A stretch of DNA of 64,000 bases from positions 124,001 to 188,000 of the forward strand of contig CAJXYU010000002.1 of NCBI GenBank assembly GCA_913063155.1, in the 5' to 3' direction. A model generated the notes under the pieces. That model saw only the letters and a list, made by a program, of their open reading frames with translations. It made no database searches and had not been told where the DNA came from. Position numbers and translations under genes: made by a program. Every line of letters begins with the position of its first letter. Within the stretch, counting starts at the first letter, position 1. Below, in pieces: positions 17,553 through 26,270 of the stretch. The DNA comes from an uncultured Desulfovibrio sp. Lineage in GTDB: Bacteria > Desulfobacterota > Desulfovibrionia > Desulfovibrionales > Desulfovibrionaceae.

Positions 17553-18281
17553 TTATTCCATTTCATTTAGGAGTTCAGCGTAGAATCGAAGCAGTGTACC
17601 CCAAGCCCGTCCGGCAGTCTTGGGGCAGTAAGCCGACCCGGTGGAAGGATCGGTTACCAGGGTTTCATTGGAAAAGCCATGCCCGACGTCCGTGTAGATC
17701 ATGATTCTGCAGTCTGTTCCGGCCCGCTCCATTTCCTCGGCAAAGGTCGGGATTTCATCCATGGGGACCACTTTGTCCTGTGCTCCGTGCAGGACGAGGA
17801 GCTTGCCGCGTATGTCCCCCGGGGAGCACGGGAAAGGGGTATTGAGATAGCCGTAAAAGCTCGCCGCCCCAAGCAGGTCGGCACCCGATCTCGCCAGTTC
17901 GAGCACGGTGCAGCCGCCAAAGGAGAATCCGAGCGCCAGAAGCTTGGCCGCGTCCACAAAAGGGCTTGCGGCCAACGTTGTCAAACCGGCCTGCGCCCTT
18001 CGCCGCATGAGTCGGCGATTTCCCCTGTAAATGCGTGAGTGGTGGCTGGCCTCACTATGGTTTTGCGGCCGTATTCCCGCACCGTACATGTCGCAGGCAA
18101 AAACCGCATATCCTTCGGCAGCGAGCCGGTCCGCATGGGCGAGCACATATTCGCCGAGCCCCGTGAATTCGTGGACGAGCAGCACTCCGGGGCGAGGAAC
18201 CTGGCATGCGGCATCGGCGACCATGACGCCTTCAAGGGGAGTTCCTTCGTGCTCGTAGGGAATCAGTGTTCGCGTGATCAT
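17553..18281 (-). CDS. Dienelactone hydrolase-family alpha/beta hydrolase
   Basis: 242 aa from the ATG at 18281, which overlaps the stop of the preceding sialidase-like gene (ATGA). A catalytic triad is visible: nucleophile Ser in GFSFGGC (classical dienelactone hydrolases use Cys here), Asp in HGAQDKVVP and His in DVGHGFSNE. The oxyanion-side motif LLVHEFTGLGEY is typical. A cytosolic hydrolase of unknown ester or lactone. Its tight coupling to the CoA-ligase and sialidase-fold genes suggests a shared pathway (inference). Confidence 0.85.
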   Translation of the reverse strand: MITRTLIPYEHEGTPLEGVMVADAACQVPRPGVLLVHEFTGLGEYVLAHADRLAAEGYAVFACDMYGAGIRPQNHSEASHHSRIYRGNRRLMRRRAQAGLTTLAASPFVDAAKLLALGFSFGGCTVLELARSGADLLGAASFYGYLNTPFPCSPGDIRGKLLVLHGAQDKVVPMDEIPTFAEEMERAGTDCRIMIYTDVGHGFSNETLVTDPSTGSAYCPKTAGRAWGTLLRFYAELLNEME

Positions 18282-19828
18282 GCAAAATCCTGTTCCGAGA
18301 AGAACGTCCCCAGAATGTGTGCGGACCTGCTTGGTTCGTACTCTTCCTCGTCCGAACCGCCGTGGTGGTAGGCGCACAGGAAGCGGCTGTCTTCAAGGGC
18401 GACCCAGCCCGAGTAACCGAAATCTCCGGGATTGGCCTCGCGGTCGTTCTTTAGTTCCAGGACATGGTTCCGTTTCCACTGGTCGGGCAGGAGACCGTCC
18501 TCGGCCTTCCATTCCCAAGAGTAGCCGCGATGGTAGCCCAATTCCACGGTGTTCAGGCTGACCCGTTTCCAGACGCAATCCACGGCGTTGTCTTCGAATG
18601 GATAGGGCGAGCCGAAAAGGACGGGCCGCGTCTCGGCGTCATCATCCGGCACGTCCAGCACCAGGCGTTCCTCACCGTTCACCAGCAGGGTGCATTGGCC
18701 GTTGTCGTAGGCCAGCCTGAGAGTGTTGAACGTTTCTTTGGGTATGTCCACAGGCGTTGCTTCCTCCATATCCTCGCGGACGAACTCGGGCACGATTCTG
18801 TCCGGCAGCAGCTTCCACCACAACCCGGCGAATCTCAGGCCGCAGCCGTTTACCTGGGCCCGGTCGACCCTGACTTCGACTTCAAGGTCGGCAGTGGCGT
18901 GCCTCGGGTCCGTGAGGGGACGCAAGGCGTATCGAACCACCAGTTCCGGGCCTTCCGGGCTGGTGACGCGCAGTCCTTCATTCGTGAATTGCGGGTTGCC
19001 GGGCGCATACCCGTGGACCTTGAAGTCGTCGAGGTCCTCCAGGCTGCCAAGCCAGGCGGCCGTGCCCCGATCCGGGCCCACATCCCGGTAGGTCACCAGC
19101 AGCTTGCCCGACGGGGTCAGGCCCAGTGTGGGGCGGTGGCCGATGAGCGGCGTGGGCCGCGGGTCGGACCATGTCCTGCCGTTGTCATGGCTTTCACAGA
19201 GATACATGGGTTCGTACACGAAGCTGTTTTCCCGCAGCAGGGCGATGATTCGTTCGTCCGGCAGGAGGCACATGGACGCTTCACACAGGACCAGGTTTCG
19301 GTCACGGGCCATGACCGAAAGCGGTTTCCAGCTGATGCCCCGGTTTTGGGAAAAGTAGACCATCTGTTCGGTGGAGGCCTGCCTTACGGCCGGGTGCGGG
19401 AAAGTCCCCCGGTGATTGTGCGCGGCGGTGATCAGCATGTTCGGCTCCACTTCGATGGCCTTGTCGATGAGGCCGTGCTGGATGCCGCTGATCGTGCAGT
19501 CGGCCCAGTGGGTTCCGTTGTCGCTGCTCCAGAGAAAGGTGTTTCCAATGTCCTGCATGAGCAGAATGTGTCCGTCCGGCAGTACGGTCAGGCGCGGGCA
19601 GTGACTGCGCTCGGCGCGGAGGATGCGCGACTCCGACCATGTCCGGCCGCTGTCGTCGCTGTGCTTGCTCATCAGGAAACGGCGGCCGCCCACATGCTGG
19701 TCGTACTCGTTGTAGGCCACGATCAGCCGACCGGACCGGGTGGCGCAGATATCCGGAAAGCACAGGTAGTGGCCTGCCCGCCTGTCGATGACCGTGTGGC
19801 GCTGGGCATTGTCGCTGATGCTTGGCAT
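18278..19828 (-). CDS. Sialidase-fold (BNR-repeat) protein with inserted beta-sandwich
   Basis: 516 aa with Asp-box repeats of six-bladed sialidases: SDDSGRTWSE, SSDNGTHWAD, SQNRGISWKP and SHDNGRTWSD. Between about residues 255 and 430 the propeller is interrupted by a LamG/concanavalin-like stretch (LRFAGLWWKLL, TLRLAYDNGQCTLLVNGEE). The last blade resumes with FGYSGWVALEDSRFLCAYHHGG. No signal peptide, so probably cytoplasmic, which is unusual for a secreted-type sialidase. Ribosome-binding site AAGGAG; it follows the ligase gene by 15 bp. Substrate is unknown; sialic acid hydrolysis should not be assumed. Confidence 0.82.
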   Translation of the reverse strand: MPSISDNAQRHTVIDRRAGHYLCFPDICATRSGRLIVAYNEYDQHVGGRRFLMSKHSDDSGRTWSESRILRAERSHCPRLTVLPDGHILLMQDIGNTFLWSSDNGTHWADCTISGIQHGLIDKAIEVEPNMLITAAHNHRGTFPHPAVRQASTEQMVYFSQNRGISWKPLSVMARDRNLVLCEASMCLLPDERIIALLRENSFVYEPMYLCESHDNGRTWSDPRPTPLIGHRPTLGLTPSGKLLVTYRDVGPDRGTAAWLGSLEDLDDFKVHGYAPGNPQFTNEGLRVTSPEGPELVVRYALRPLTDPRHATADLEVEVRVDRAQVNGCGLRFAGLWWKLLPDRIVPEFVREDMEEATPVDIPKETFNTLRLAYDNGQCTLLVNGEERLVLDVPDDDAETRPVLFGSPYPFEDNAVDCVWKRVSLNTVELGYHRGYSWEWKAEDGLLPDQWKRNHVLELKNDREANPGDFGYSGWVALEDSRFLCAYHHGGSDEEEYEPSRSAHILGTFFSEQDFA

Positions 19829-19843
19829 GGGGGCTCCTTGGGG

Positions 19844-21139
19844 TTAGTCGTCGTTGCGGTCGTCCAGAACCCGCTTGGTTTTGGCAAAGCTGCGCGGCAG
19901 CTCGCCCGCGTCGACCACCCGGACCTCGCTGCGCACGAGAATGCGTTTGCGTATTTCGTCCGCAACGGTCCTGGCGATGCCCGCATCATCGGTTCGGGAC
20001 ATGCCCGGATTGCGCTCCACCTTGATGGTCATGTGATCCAATCCGTCCCTGCGGTGCAGATTGATCTGGTATTCCGCGGAAAGCTCGGGCACAGGCTCCA
20101 GCACCTCGGCGATTTGTCCGGGGTAGATGTTCACGCCCCGGAAGATGAACATGTCGTCCGAGCGTCCCTGGATTTTGTCGTGGCGCGGCATGCACACCCC
20201 GCAGGAACAGGCGCCGGGCAGCAGTCTGGTCAGGTCCCGGGTGCGGTAGCGGATGAGCGGGGAGCCTTCTTTGCACAGGGTGGTGACCACCATTTCGCCC
20301 AACTGCCCCGGTTCCACGGGCTGCAAAGTGGCTGGATCGAGTATTTCCAGGATGTAAAGGTCGGCCCAGTAGTGGATGCCTTCGTGGGCCTCGCATTCCA
20401 GCCCGGCTCCAGGTCCGTAGAGTTCCGTCATGCCGGTGATGTCGAAGCTGTGTTCCAGGCCCAGGGATTCCTCGAACTGCCTGCGCATTTTTTCCGAATG
20501 GGCCTCGCCGCCGAAAATGACCCTCTTGAGGGCCAGCTTGTCGCGCAGGCCCAGTTTATCCACCTGTTCGCCCATGAGCAGGGCCATGGAGGCCGTGGAG
20601 CATAGGCAGGTGGTTTGGAGGTCCTCCAGGATCTGGAGCTGTATTTCCAGCAGGCCCGGGCCCACGGGCAGGGTCATGGCTCCGAACCGCTCACTGCCCA
20701 GTTGGAAACCGGCCCCGGCGGTCCACAGGCCGTAGCCCACGCAGACCTGGACGCGGTCTTCCACGGTCAGTCCGGCCAATTCGTAGCAGCGGGCGAACAT
20801 ATCTTGCCAGGTGTCGATGTCCTGCCGGGTGTAGGAGAGAATTTTGCGTTTCCCCGTGGTGCCGCTGGAGCCATGGATGCGGACAACGTCCTTCTGGGGA
20901 ACGGATAGCAGCGGGAACGGATAGCCGTCCTTGAGGTCGTCGGCCGTGGTGAAGGGCAATTTCTGCAGGTCGTCCAGGGTTTGGATGGAGTTGGGCCCGA
21001 TTCCCGCATCGTCCAGGCGTTGCCGGTAGAACGGGCTGCCGTTGCAGGCGTGGGCCACGGTCCACTTGAGGCCTTTGAGTTGTCTTGCCGCCATCTGTCC
21101 GGCGGAAAGGGAAGGGATGAAACGGTGTTCGGGGGACAT
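19844..21139 (-). CDS. Phenylacetate-CoA ligase-family AMP-forming enzyme
   Basis: 431 aa from the ATG at 21139 (AAGGAG seven bases upstream), the usual PaaK length. The adenylate-forming signature HGSSGTTGKRKILSYT (about residues 90-105) and the downstream GRSDDMFIFRGVNIYP are present, as is a CSCGVC segment typical of PaaK-like ligases. It would activate an aryl- or other carboxylic acid to its CoA thioester; in anaerobes related enzymes work with ferredoxin oxidoreductases on aromatic amino acids. No other phenylacetate genes are adjacent. It leads the four-gene unit with sialidase-fold, DLH and GT9 genes. Confidence 0.88.
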   Translation of the reverse strand: MSPEHRFIPSLSAGQMAARQLKGLKWTVAHACNGSPFYRQRLDDAGIGPNSIQTLDDLQKLPFTTADDLKDGYPFPLLSVPQKDVVRIHGSSGTTGKRKILSYTRQDIDTWQDMFARCYELAGLTVEDRVQVCVGYGLWTAGAGFQLGSERFGAMTLPVGPGLLEIQLQILEDLQTTCLCSTASMALLMGEQVDKLGLRDKLALKRVIFGGEAHSEKMRRQFEESLGLEHSFDITGMTELYGPGAGLECEAHEGIHYWADLYILEILDPATLQPVEPGQLGEMVVTTLCKEGSPLIRYRTRDLTRLLPGACSCGVCMPRHDKIQGRSDDMFIFRGVNIYPGQIAEVLEPVPELSAEYQINLHRRDGLDHMTIKVERNPGMSRTDDAGIARTVADEIRKRILVRSEVRVVDAGELPRSFAKTKRVLDDRNDD

Positions 21140-21267
21140 GTGCGCTCCTTGGCTGCGGGCCTCGCGTTCTTGTGCGCGTCGTGAAAATGGGATAGCTCTC
21201 TTTAAGTCCGTCAACCGGTTATTCATGCAGGAAAAGTGTCCAACCTTCAAGTCGGAAGGCCGCCAAC

Positions 21268-22077
21268 GTGGAAAACCCCGTATTCTGGAATCTGCACCTC
21301 GCTCCCGTGTATTCCGTATCCATTGCAGCTGTGCTCGGCTTGGTGGCGGGCAGTTTCTATACCGTCTGCATCCATCGTTACGTTGCGGGAATTTCCGTCA
21401 TTCGTCCGCTCCGGTCAATGTGCCCGCATTGCGGCGCGACGCTGAAGTGGTACGACAACATTCCCCTGTTGAGTTTTCTGGTGTTGCGCGGACGGTGCCG
21501 TCAGTGCCGGACTGCCATAGGCGTCTTCTATCCCGCTGTGGAGAGCGTCTCCATGGCTTGGGCTGTCGCCCTGGCGCTCAAGTTCGGCCTGTCATTTCCC
21601 TGGCTCGTCCATATGGTTTTCGGGGGGCTGTTCATTGTTGGCGGTTTCATTGATTTCAAACTCTACATCCTGCCCAACAGGATAACCCTGGGCGGCGCGG
21701 CGCTGGCCCTGGCGGTCAAGGCCCTTTTCGGCTGGGCGGCGTTTCAGGGGGCGTTGCTCGGGGCCTGCGCGGGAGCCGGTTTTTTCTGGGTGTTGCAGCA
21801 GTTCTATCGCATCGTGCGCAAAGAGGAGGGCCTCGGCACCGGCGACGTAAAGCTCATGCTCTGCATTGGAGCGTTGGTGGGCGTTGGCGGGCTGCCGTTC
21901 ACCATTCTGACGGCCGCATTCTCCGCCCTGGCCGCCAGTGGCGTATATATGGGGCTTCCCGGCGGCAGAGGACTCAAGACCCGTATTCCTTTCGGACCGT
22001 TCCTGTGTTTCGGGGCAATGCTCCACATCCTGGCAGGCAGAGAGGTGCTGGCCTGGTATTTTTCCCTCTATGGATAA
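21268..22077 (+). CDS. pilD: Prepilin peptidase / N-methyltransferase (A24)
   Basis: A 269-aa polytopic membrane protease that cleaves and N-methylates type IV prepilins or type II pseudopilins. The N-terminal GSF motif is followed by the zinc tetrad CPHC...CRQC of the methylase part. The catalytic aspartates lie in GGFIDFKLYILPN and GLGTGDVKLM. Eight hydrophobic helices. It starts at GTG, with GGAAGG upstream. No pilus structural genes are within the window, so it serves loci elsewhere. Confidence 0.92.
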   Translation: MENPVFWNLHLAPVYSVSIAAVLGLVAGSFYTVCIHRYVAGISVIRPLRSMCPHCGATLKWYDNIPLLSFLVLRGRCRQCRTAIGVFYPAVESVSMAWAVALALKFGLSFPWLVHMVFGGLFIVGGFIDFKLYILPNRITLGGAALALAVKALFGWAAFQGALLGACAGAGFFWVLQQFYRIVRKEEGLGTGDVKLMLCIGALVGVGGLPFTILTAAFSALAASGVYMGLPGGRGLKTRIPFGPFLCFGAMLHILAGREVLAWYFSLYG

Positions 22078-22830
22078 CTAGCGGCCTCTGTCCGGTCTGT
22101 GGGATTCCACCAAGGTGACCGGTGTGGTCTTTTTCTTTGGGGCGGTCCTGACCGATTTGGACCGTTTGGCGGACGCGAGTTCGGTTTTCACGGCCAGGGG
22201 AGCCCGTGCGGCTTCCGGGTGCTTGAGAAAGGAAATGACCTTGCGCACGCCATCCACTTTCTGGACGTGGGCTATGATTTTGCGGCGTTCTTGTCCATCG
22301 TTGATGACTCCGAGCAGGATCACGTCGCGCTGGATCACTTCCACACGCAGCGGAGTGCTGGAGACGTCCAGGTCGGCCATCAGGTTGGCCTTGATTTTTG
22401 AGGATATGAGGTAATTGCGGGCCGTTGAGCCATCTTCCGAAGCTTCGGAGAGGTACAGACGACGGATGACGCGTTTCTTGTCCGGAATGGTCTTCATGAT
22501 CTTCATGACTTCCCTCAACTCCGCCTCGTTGTCGTATTCGCCCACCAGATAGACTTTCCCATAGTAGCAGTAAGGCGTGATGCCTACGGGATCGATTTTC
22601 CTGTTCTTGATGAATTCGGCCTTGATATGGCCTTCCAGGAGGCAGTCCTTCATCTGCTGGTTCGTACTTCGTTCGTCGACGGCCGTTTCGTAGGTGCAGG
22701 CGGCGCCGTCGAACATGGAGGAAAAGTAGGAAGGGGCGCCCGGAATGAACCCGATCATGACCGGCACGGCAGAACAACCTCCGAAGACGGCAAGGGTGGT
22801 CAGCAGGAATGTCGACAATACGAGTTTCAT
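22078..22830 (-). CDS. BON-domain lipoprotein (large)
   Basis: A 250-aa lipoprotein with lipobox FGGC (Cys near residue 19). Two BON-like regions can be seen: IKAEFIKNRKIDPVGI...VYLVGEY and LISSKIKANLMADLDV...VILLGVINDGQERRKI. The C-terminal ~45 residues are basic and repetitive (KRSKSVRTAPKKKTT). BON domains are thought to associate with envelope or membrane surfaces (as in OsmY). It ends against the convergent pilD gene and has a paralogue 190 bp upstream. Confidence 0.82.
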   Translation of the reverse strand: MKLVLSTFLLTTLAVFGGCSAVPVMIGFIPGAPSYFSSMFDGAACTYETAVDERSTNQQMKDCLLEGHIKAEFIKNRKIDPVGITPYCYYGKVYLVGEYDNEAELREVMKIMKTIPDKKRVIRRLYLSEASEDGSTARNYLISSKIKANLMADLDVSSTPLRVEVIQRDVILLGVINDGQERRKIIAHVQKVDGVRKVISFLKHPEAARAPLAVKTELASAKRSKSVRTAPKKKTTPVTLVESHRPDRGR

Positions 22831-23019
22831 GGACAGCTCCCTCTTTATGTTGCCAGGATGTTTCAGCTAAGCAACTTTCCTGCCGGCGGGAAATACTGCT
22901 TTTCCTCAGGGCATTCGGGAATATCTTCCATGAAAAATGGAATTGTTTGGTAGGGCGATCTATTTATTGTGGACGAACTGAGGCGGTCAGGAACTGAGAA
23001 AGATGATCAAGCGCGGGTT

Positions 23020-23613
23020 TTACTGGGCCACCACCACATAGTCGATGACCTTGGAGATGCCTGGAGTGGTGCGGGCGGTTTCCAGTGCTTGCAGTTTGAT
23101 CTGCTTCGAGGAGGCCGGGCCCATGACGATGGCGTTGGATTGGACCACCGTGACCCGCAGAGGGCTTTTGCCGAGTTGCCGGTCCTGTTTGAAGCGTTTG
23201 TAGAGCTTGCCCCTGAGTTTTTGGTCGTCGGGGAATTTGTTGTGCTGGGAAAGGGGAAAGAAATGGGTGGTCAGGGATTTTATGCCCTGGACGGATTGGG
23301 CTACTTCCGTGGCCCGTTTGCCGTTGCTGCGGTTCAGAACTTCGCCCACAAGGTAGACGTGCCCGCCGAAGGAAAAGGGCTGCAACTCGGGATAGCCTTT
23401 GATGAGAAGGCGCTCGTCCATGCGCCGCTCGATAACCGCATCATTGCAGTCGAAGGGCCTGTTGAACGCCACCCGCTCCCGGGGCAGATAGTCGTCGGCC
23501 AGCATGGCGGCGTCATAGCCGGTCATGCCCATCCCGGCCACCTGCACCACTGCAGGGGTTGCGCATCCTCCGCACAAGAGGAAAATCAGGCTGAGCAAAA
23601 GGAACCGGATCAT
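23020..23613 (-). CDS. BON-domain lipoprotein (small)
   Basis: A 197-aa lipoprotein with lipobox LCGGC. Like its downstream neighbour it has two BON-type modules (FGGHVYLVGEVLNRSNGKRA and VTVVQSNAIVMGPASSKQIK). An early segment, DAAMLADDYLPRERVAF, is shared in character with single-domain BON lipoproteins of Desulfovibrio. It is probably periplasmic and lipid-anchored. Upstream lies the GT39 gene on the same strand, 70 bp away. Confidence 0.8.
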   Translation of the reverse strand: MIRFLLLSLIFLLCGGCATPAVVQVAGMGMTGYDAAMLADDYLPRERVAFNRPFDCNDAVIERRMDERLLIKGYPELQPFSFGGHVYLVGEVLNRSNGKRATEVAQSVQGIKSLTTHFFPLSQHNKFPDDQKLRGKLYKRFKQDRQLGKSPLRVTVVQSNAIVMGPASSKQIKLQALETARTTPGISKVIDYVVVAQ

Positions 23614-23683
23614 GACACTCCAGAATAGTGAAACTCTTGAAAATGTCTAAACTGTCCGGTCCGTTTGGTCAACATGCGAGGCC

Positions 23684-25312
23684 TTATTCCTTGATGACCA
23701 ATAGGTAGGTATCTCCGGAAATGATTTGGCTGTTGACCACGAACAGCTCTACCGGTCTGTTTTTCCACTCGTCCCAATGCCGTTTGCGGATGGCCAGGAC
23801 CACCTTGTCGTTCTGCTTCAGGTGGGCCAGAAGCTTGTCCCATTTCCCTGTTTCATACAGGTTGTGACCGGCGTAATAAGTGAAGATCCCTGGATAGGTT
23901 TTGAAGGACATGGGCGTATATCCTTGGGCCACATAGGTTTTCATGAGCTCGGCCTGGGGTTTTGGGCTCATGGTTTGCTCCAGGGACGGGGCCACCAGAA
24001 GTCCCACCGGATAGATCCAGAGGACTACCGCGAGACAGAGCAGTAACGAATTCGTCTGCGGACCGGCATTACGCCGGAAGTAGAGCAGGGCCCCGGCTCC
24101 AACAAGCACCAGTGCGGACAGGGCGAGACCGCGTACCGGGATTTGGACCGGCGCGAAATCAGCGCCGATGAACAGCCCCGCGCCGAGGACGGCGCAGAAA
24201 CAGGCCATTACGATCCAGAGTCTTCGGCCGCGGCGTTCCTTGAGGGAGAGCAGCGGCTCGGCGATGAGCAGAGCCATGGCGGGGAACATGGGCAGGATGT
24301 AGATGAGCACCTTGCCGCTCAGGCAGGAAAGCAACACGAAGGTTCCCAGAAACAGGCACCAGAGAAACGAACGCCTGCCGTTGCCCTGGGTGCGTTCACG
24401 CAGAATGGAGGACCAAAGGTGTTTTGTGAAGAGTTTTTTCCCGGGGAGCGCCATGGGAAAGAGAGTCCAGGGCAGCCATGCCAGGGGAAGGGCGATGAAA
24501 TAATATCTCAGCGGCTCCTTGTGATGAAAGGTGTTTGTAGCGCGCTGCACCACCTGCTGGCCGATGACCGTATCCAGGAAAAAGGACGGCCCTTGCACCA
24601 TCACCACCCCGAGAATCCACAGGGACATGATGCCCAACAGTGTTCCCACCCCTGCCAGGAAGCGCATGGTGAAGAGGGTCTTGGCCTGCCCGCGCCAGAG
24701 AGCCCAGATCAACAGGGTCAGGAGCGGAACGATGAATCCGAGCGGGCCTTTGATGAGGGTCGCCACGGCGGCCATGGCGAATCCGCCGACAGGCCATGCG
24801 AAGCCCCGGGCCCCGGTGTCGAGAGATCGGAAAAAGCAGGCGCAGGAGGCGATGATGAAGGCCGTGAAGAGCAGGTCCATCCTGGAATAGTGGAACAGGC
24901 CCACCAGGAAGAGGTTGGTCAGCAGGATGAGTACGCCGGCAAGGGACACGTCCTTGTCGAATCCCAGGGTGCGCGCCAGCGCATAGGCCGCGAACAGGAA
25001 GAGCAGGCCGGACAGGGCCGCGCCCAGGAAAAATACCGTGGGCATGTCTGCCGGGGTTAGCTTGTCCAGCAGCCAGAGGAACCAGAAGTACACGGGCGGT
25101 TTGTCCGGGTAGGGCATGCCGTTGAGGGAGAGGACCATCCAATCGCCGTTCTGCACCAGATTCTGGTAGGCGTTGGCGTAGCGGACCTCGTCCGAAAACC
25201 ACAGGGCGCGATTGTTCAGGGTGAACCATGTCTGGGCCGCCACGGTCAGGGTCATGAACAGCCAGGGGTGGTTTTTGCAGATATTCCAGATGCGCTGGGC
25301 AAGAGTATTCAT
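23684..25312 (-). CDS. ArnT-like glycosyltransferase family 39 membrane protein
   Basis: A 542-aa polytopic protein with about 11-12 helices and a C-terminal soluble part. WFSDEVRYANAYQNL carries the acidic residues typical of the first periplasmic loop of undecaprenyl-phosphate-sugar transferases (ArnT/PMT superfamily), and YPDKPPVYFWFLWL is a classical GT39 motif. It probably transfers a sugar from a polyprenyl carrier to lipid A or another envelope acceptor. It starts one base after the PAP2 phosphatase stop, a pairing that fits polyprenyl-phosphate recycling (inference). Confidence 0.87.
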   Translation of the reverse strand: MNTLAQRIWNICKNHPWLFMTLTVAAQTWFTLNNRALWFSDEVRYANAYQNLVQNGDWMVLSLNGMPYPDKPPVYFWFLWLLDKLTPADMPTVFFLGAALSGLLFLFAAYALARTLGFDKDVSLAGVLILLTNLFLVGLFHYSRMDLLFTAFIIASCACFFRSLDTGARGFAWPVGGFAMAAVATLIKGPLGFIVPLLTLLIWALWRGQAKTLFTMRFLAGVGTLLGIMSLWILGVVMVQGPSFFLDTVIGQQVVQRATNTFHHKEPLRYYFIALPLAWLPWTLFPMALPGKKLFTKHLWSSILRERTQGNGRRSFLWCLFLGTFVLLSCLSGKVLIYILPMFPAMALLIAEPLLSLKERRGRRLWIVMACFCAVLGAGLFIGADFAPVQIPVRGLALSALVLVGAGALLYFRRNAGPQTNSLLLCLAVVLWIYPVGLLVAPSLEQTMSPKPQAELMKTYVAQGYTPMSFKTYPGIFTYYAGHNLYETGKWDKLLAHLKQNDKVVLAIRKRHWDEWKNRPVELFVVNSQIISGDTYLLVIKE

Positions 25313-25313
25313 T

Positions 25314-25922
25314 TTAGTCCTTGGGAGCGAATGTGTTGATGGCGAAACCGGTCACCGAGCCGAGCAGCCATCCGAAGAAGACGTCCGTGGGGTGGTGCCA
25401 GCCGAGGTAAATGCGCGAAAAGGCCACGATACCGATGGCGAGGCCGATGAGCAGGGAAAAGAACGTCCGGCGTCTGCGCAGGGCGAACGGCAGGGCTGCC
25501 CCTGTAATTTCGGTGGTGTGGCCCGAGGGCAGGGAGTGCATGGAACCGCTGTGGCTCATGGGCTGGTACAGTCCTTCCACACCCGGTCTGGGTCTGCCGA
25601 TGGTGATCTTGAGGAAGCGCACGGCCGCCAGGGCTATGATCAGCTGCATGAGAAGGTAGACGCCCACGAACCTGGCCAGTTTGGCGTCGCGGGTGCGCCA
25701 GGCCCGGAACAGGATCGCCGCGTAAATGAAGTAGAATACGGCGTTGCCGTAGTCCGTGATGGCCTGGAAGACGGGGGTCAGTACCGGCGCGGTCCGGCGG
25801 TAGGTCGCGAAGTAGTCCGTCACCTCGGTTTCCGAGCCGAACGCGAAGAAAAGCACGGCCAGGGCCGCCAGCAACGGGGCCGAGGCTGTGAGCCAATCGA
25901 AAATTGTTCGCTGTATGCGCAT
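25314..25922 (-). CDS. PAP2-family membrane phosphatase
   Basis: 202 aa from the ATG at 25922; a frame back to a TTG at 25958 is possible but less likely. The three phosphatase motifs are complete: KITIGRPRP, LPSGHT and SRIYLGWHHPTD, with about five helices. Likely a lipid-phosphate or undecaprenyl-diphosphate phosphatase acting at the periplasmic face. Operonic with the GT39 gene downstream and perhaps with the small gene upstream. Confidence 0.88.
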   Translation of the reverse strand: MRIQRTIFDWLTASAPLLAALAVLFFAFGSETEVTDYFATYRRTAPVLTPVFQAITDYGNAVFYFIYAAILFRAWRTRDAKLARFVGVYLLMQLIIALAAVRFLKITIGRPRPGVEGLYQPMSHSGSMHSLPSGHTTEITGAALPFALRRRRTFFSLLIGLAIGIVAFSRIYLGWHHPTDVFFGWLLGSVTGFAINTFAPKD

Positions 25923-25966
25923 TGCATTGCTTGTAGGCTGAAAGGGAGACGGGGGCAAGGCGGCTG

Positions 25967-26158
25967 CTAACCGTCGCCGTTTTCGCCGTAGGGGTCGAAG
26001 GAATATCGTTCCCAGACCTCCTGGGTGGCTCCCAGTTCCTTAAGGATGTCGCCGAGGCTCTTTCCTTCCTTTTTCCAGTATTTGTAGGCGTGGTCCGCAC
26101 ATTCGAAAGGGATGATGAGATCGCCTTTTTCGTTGAGGTAAGGCATGTTGTTGTCCAT
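25967..26158 (-). CDS. Conserved small protein, function unknown
   Basis: A 63-aa acidic, probably cytosolic protein. The pattern YLNEKGDLIIPFECADHAYKYW then GDILKELGAT and VWERYSFDPYG resembles a short protein I associate with Desulfovibrio genomes, but no function is known to me. Ribosome-binding site is poor; the ATG at 26146 is an alternative start. It sits between a strong terminator and the PAP2 gene, 44 bp upstream of the latter. Confidence 0.6.
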   Translation of the reverse strand: MDNNMPYLNEKGDLIIPFECADHAYKYWKKEGKSLGDILKELGATQEVWERYSFDPYGENGDG

Positions 26159-26205
26159 GAGGGGGAGTTATTTCAGGAAAATCGGTTCAGTTCAAGTTTT
26201 TCCAC

Positions 26206-26258
26206 ACAGACGAAATCCCCCTCTGCCGGGACGGCAGAGGGGGATTTCGTCTGTTTTT
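26206..26258 (-). terminator. Long perfect-stem terminator after the Maf gene
   Basis: A 22-bp perfect inverted repeat (26206-26227 with 26233-26254) encloses a 5-base loop. It ends the minus-strand Maf transcript; the plus-strand side carries TTTTT and could act in both directions. Confidence 0.85.
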
Positions 26259-26270
26259 ATGTCCGATGGG

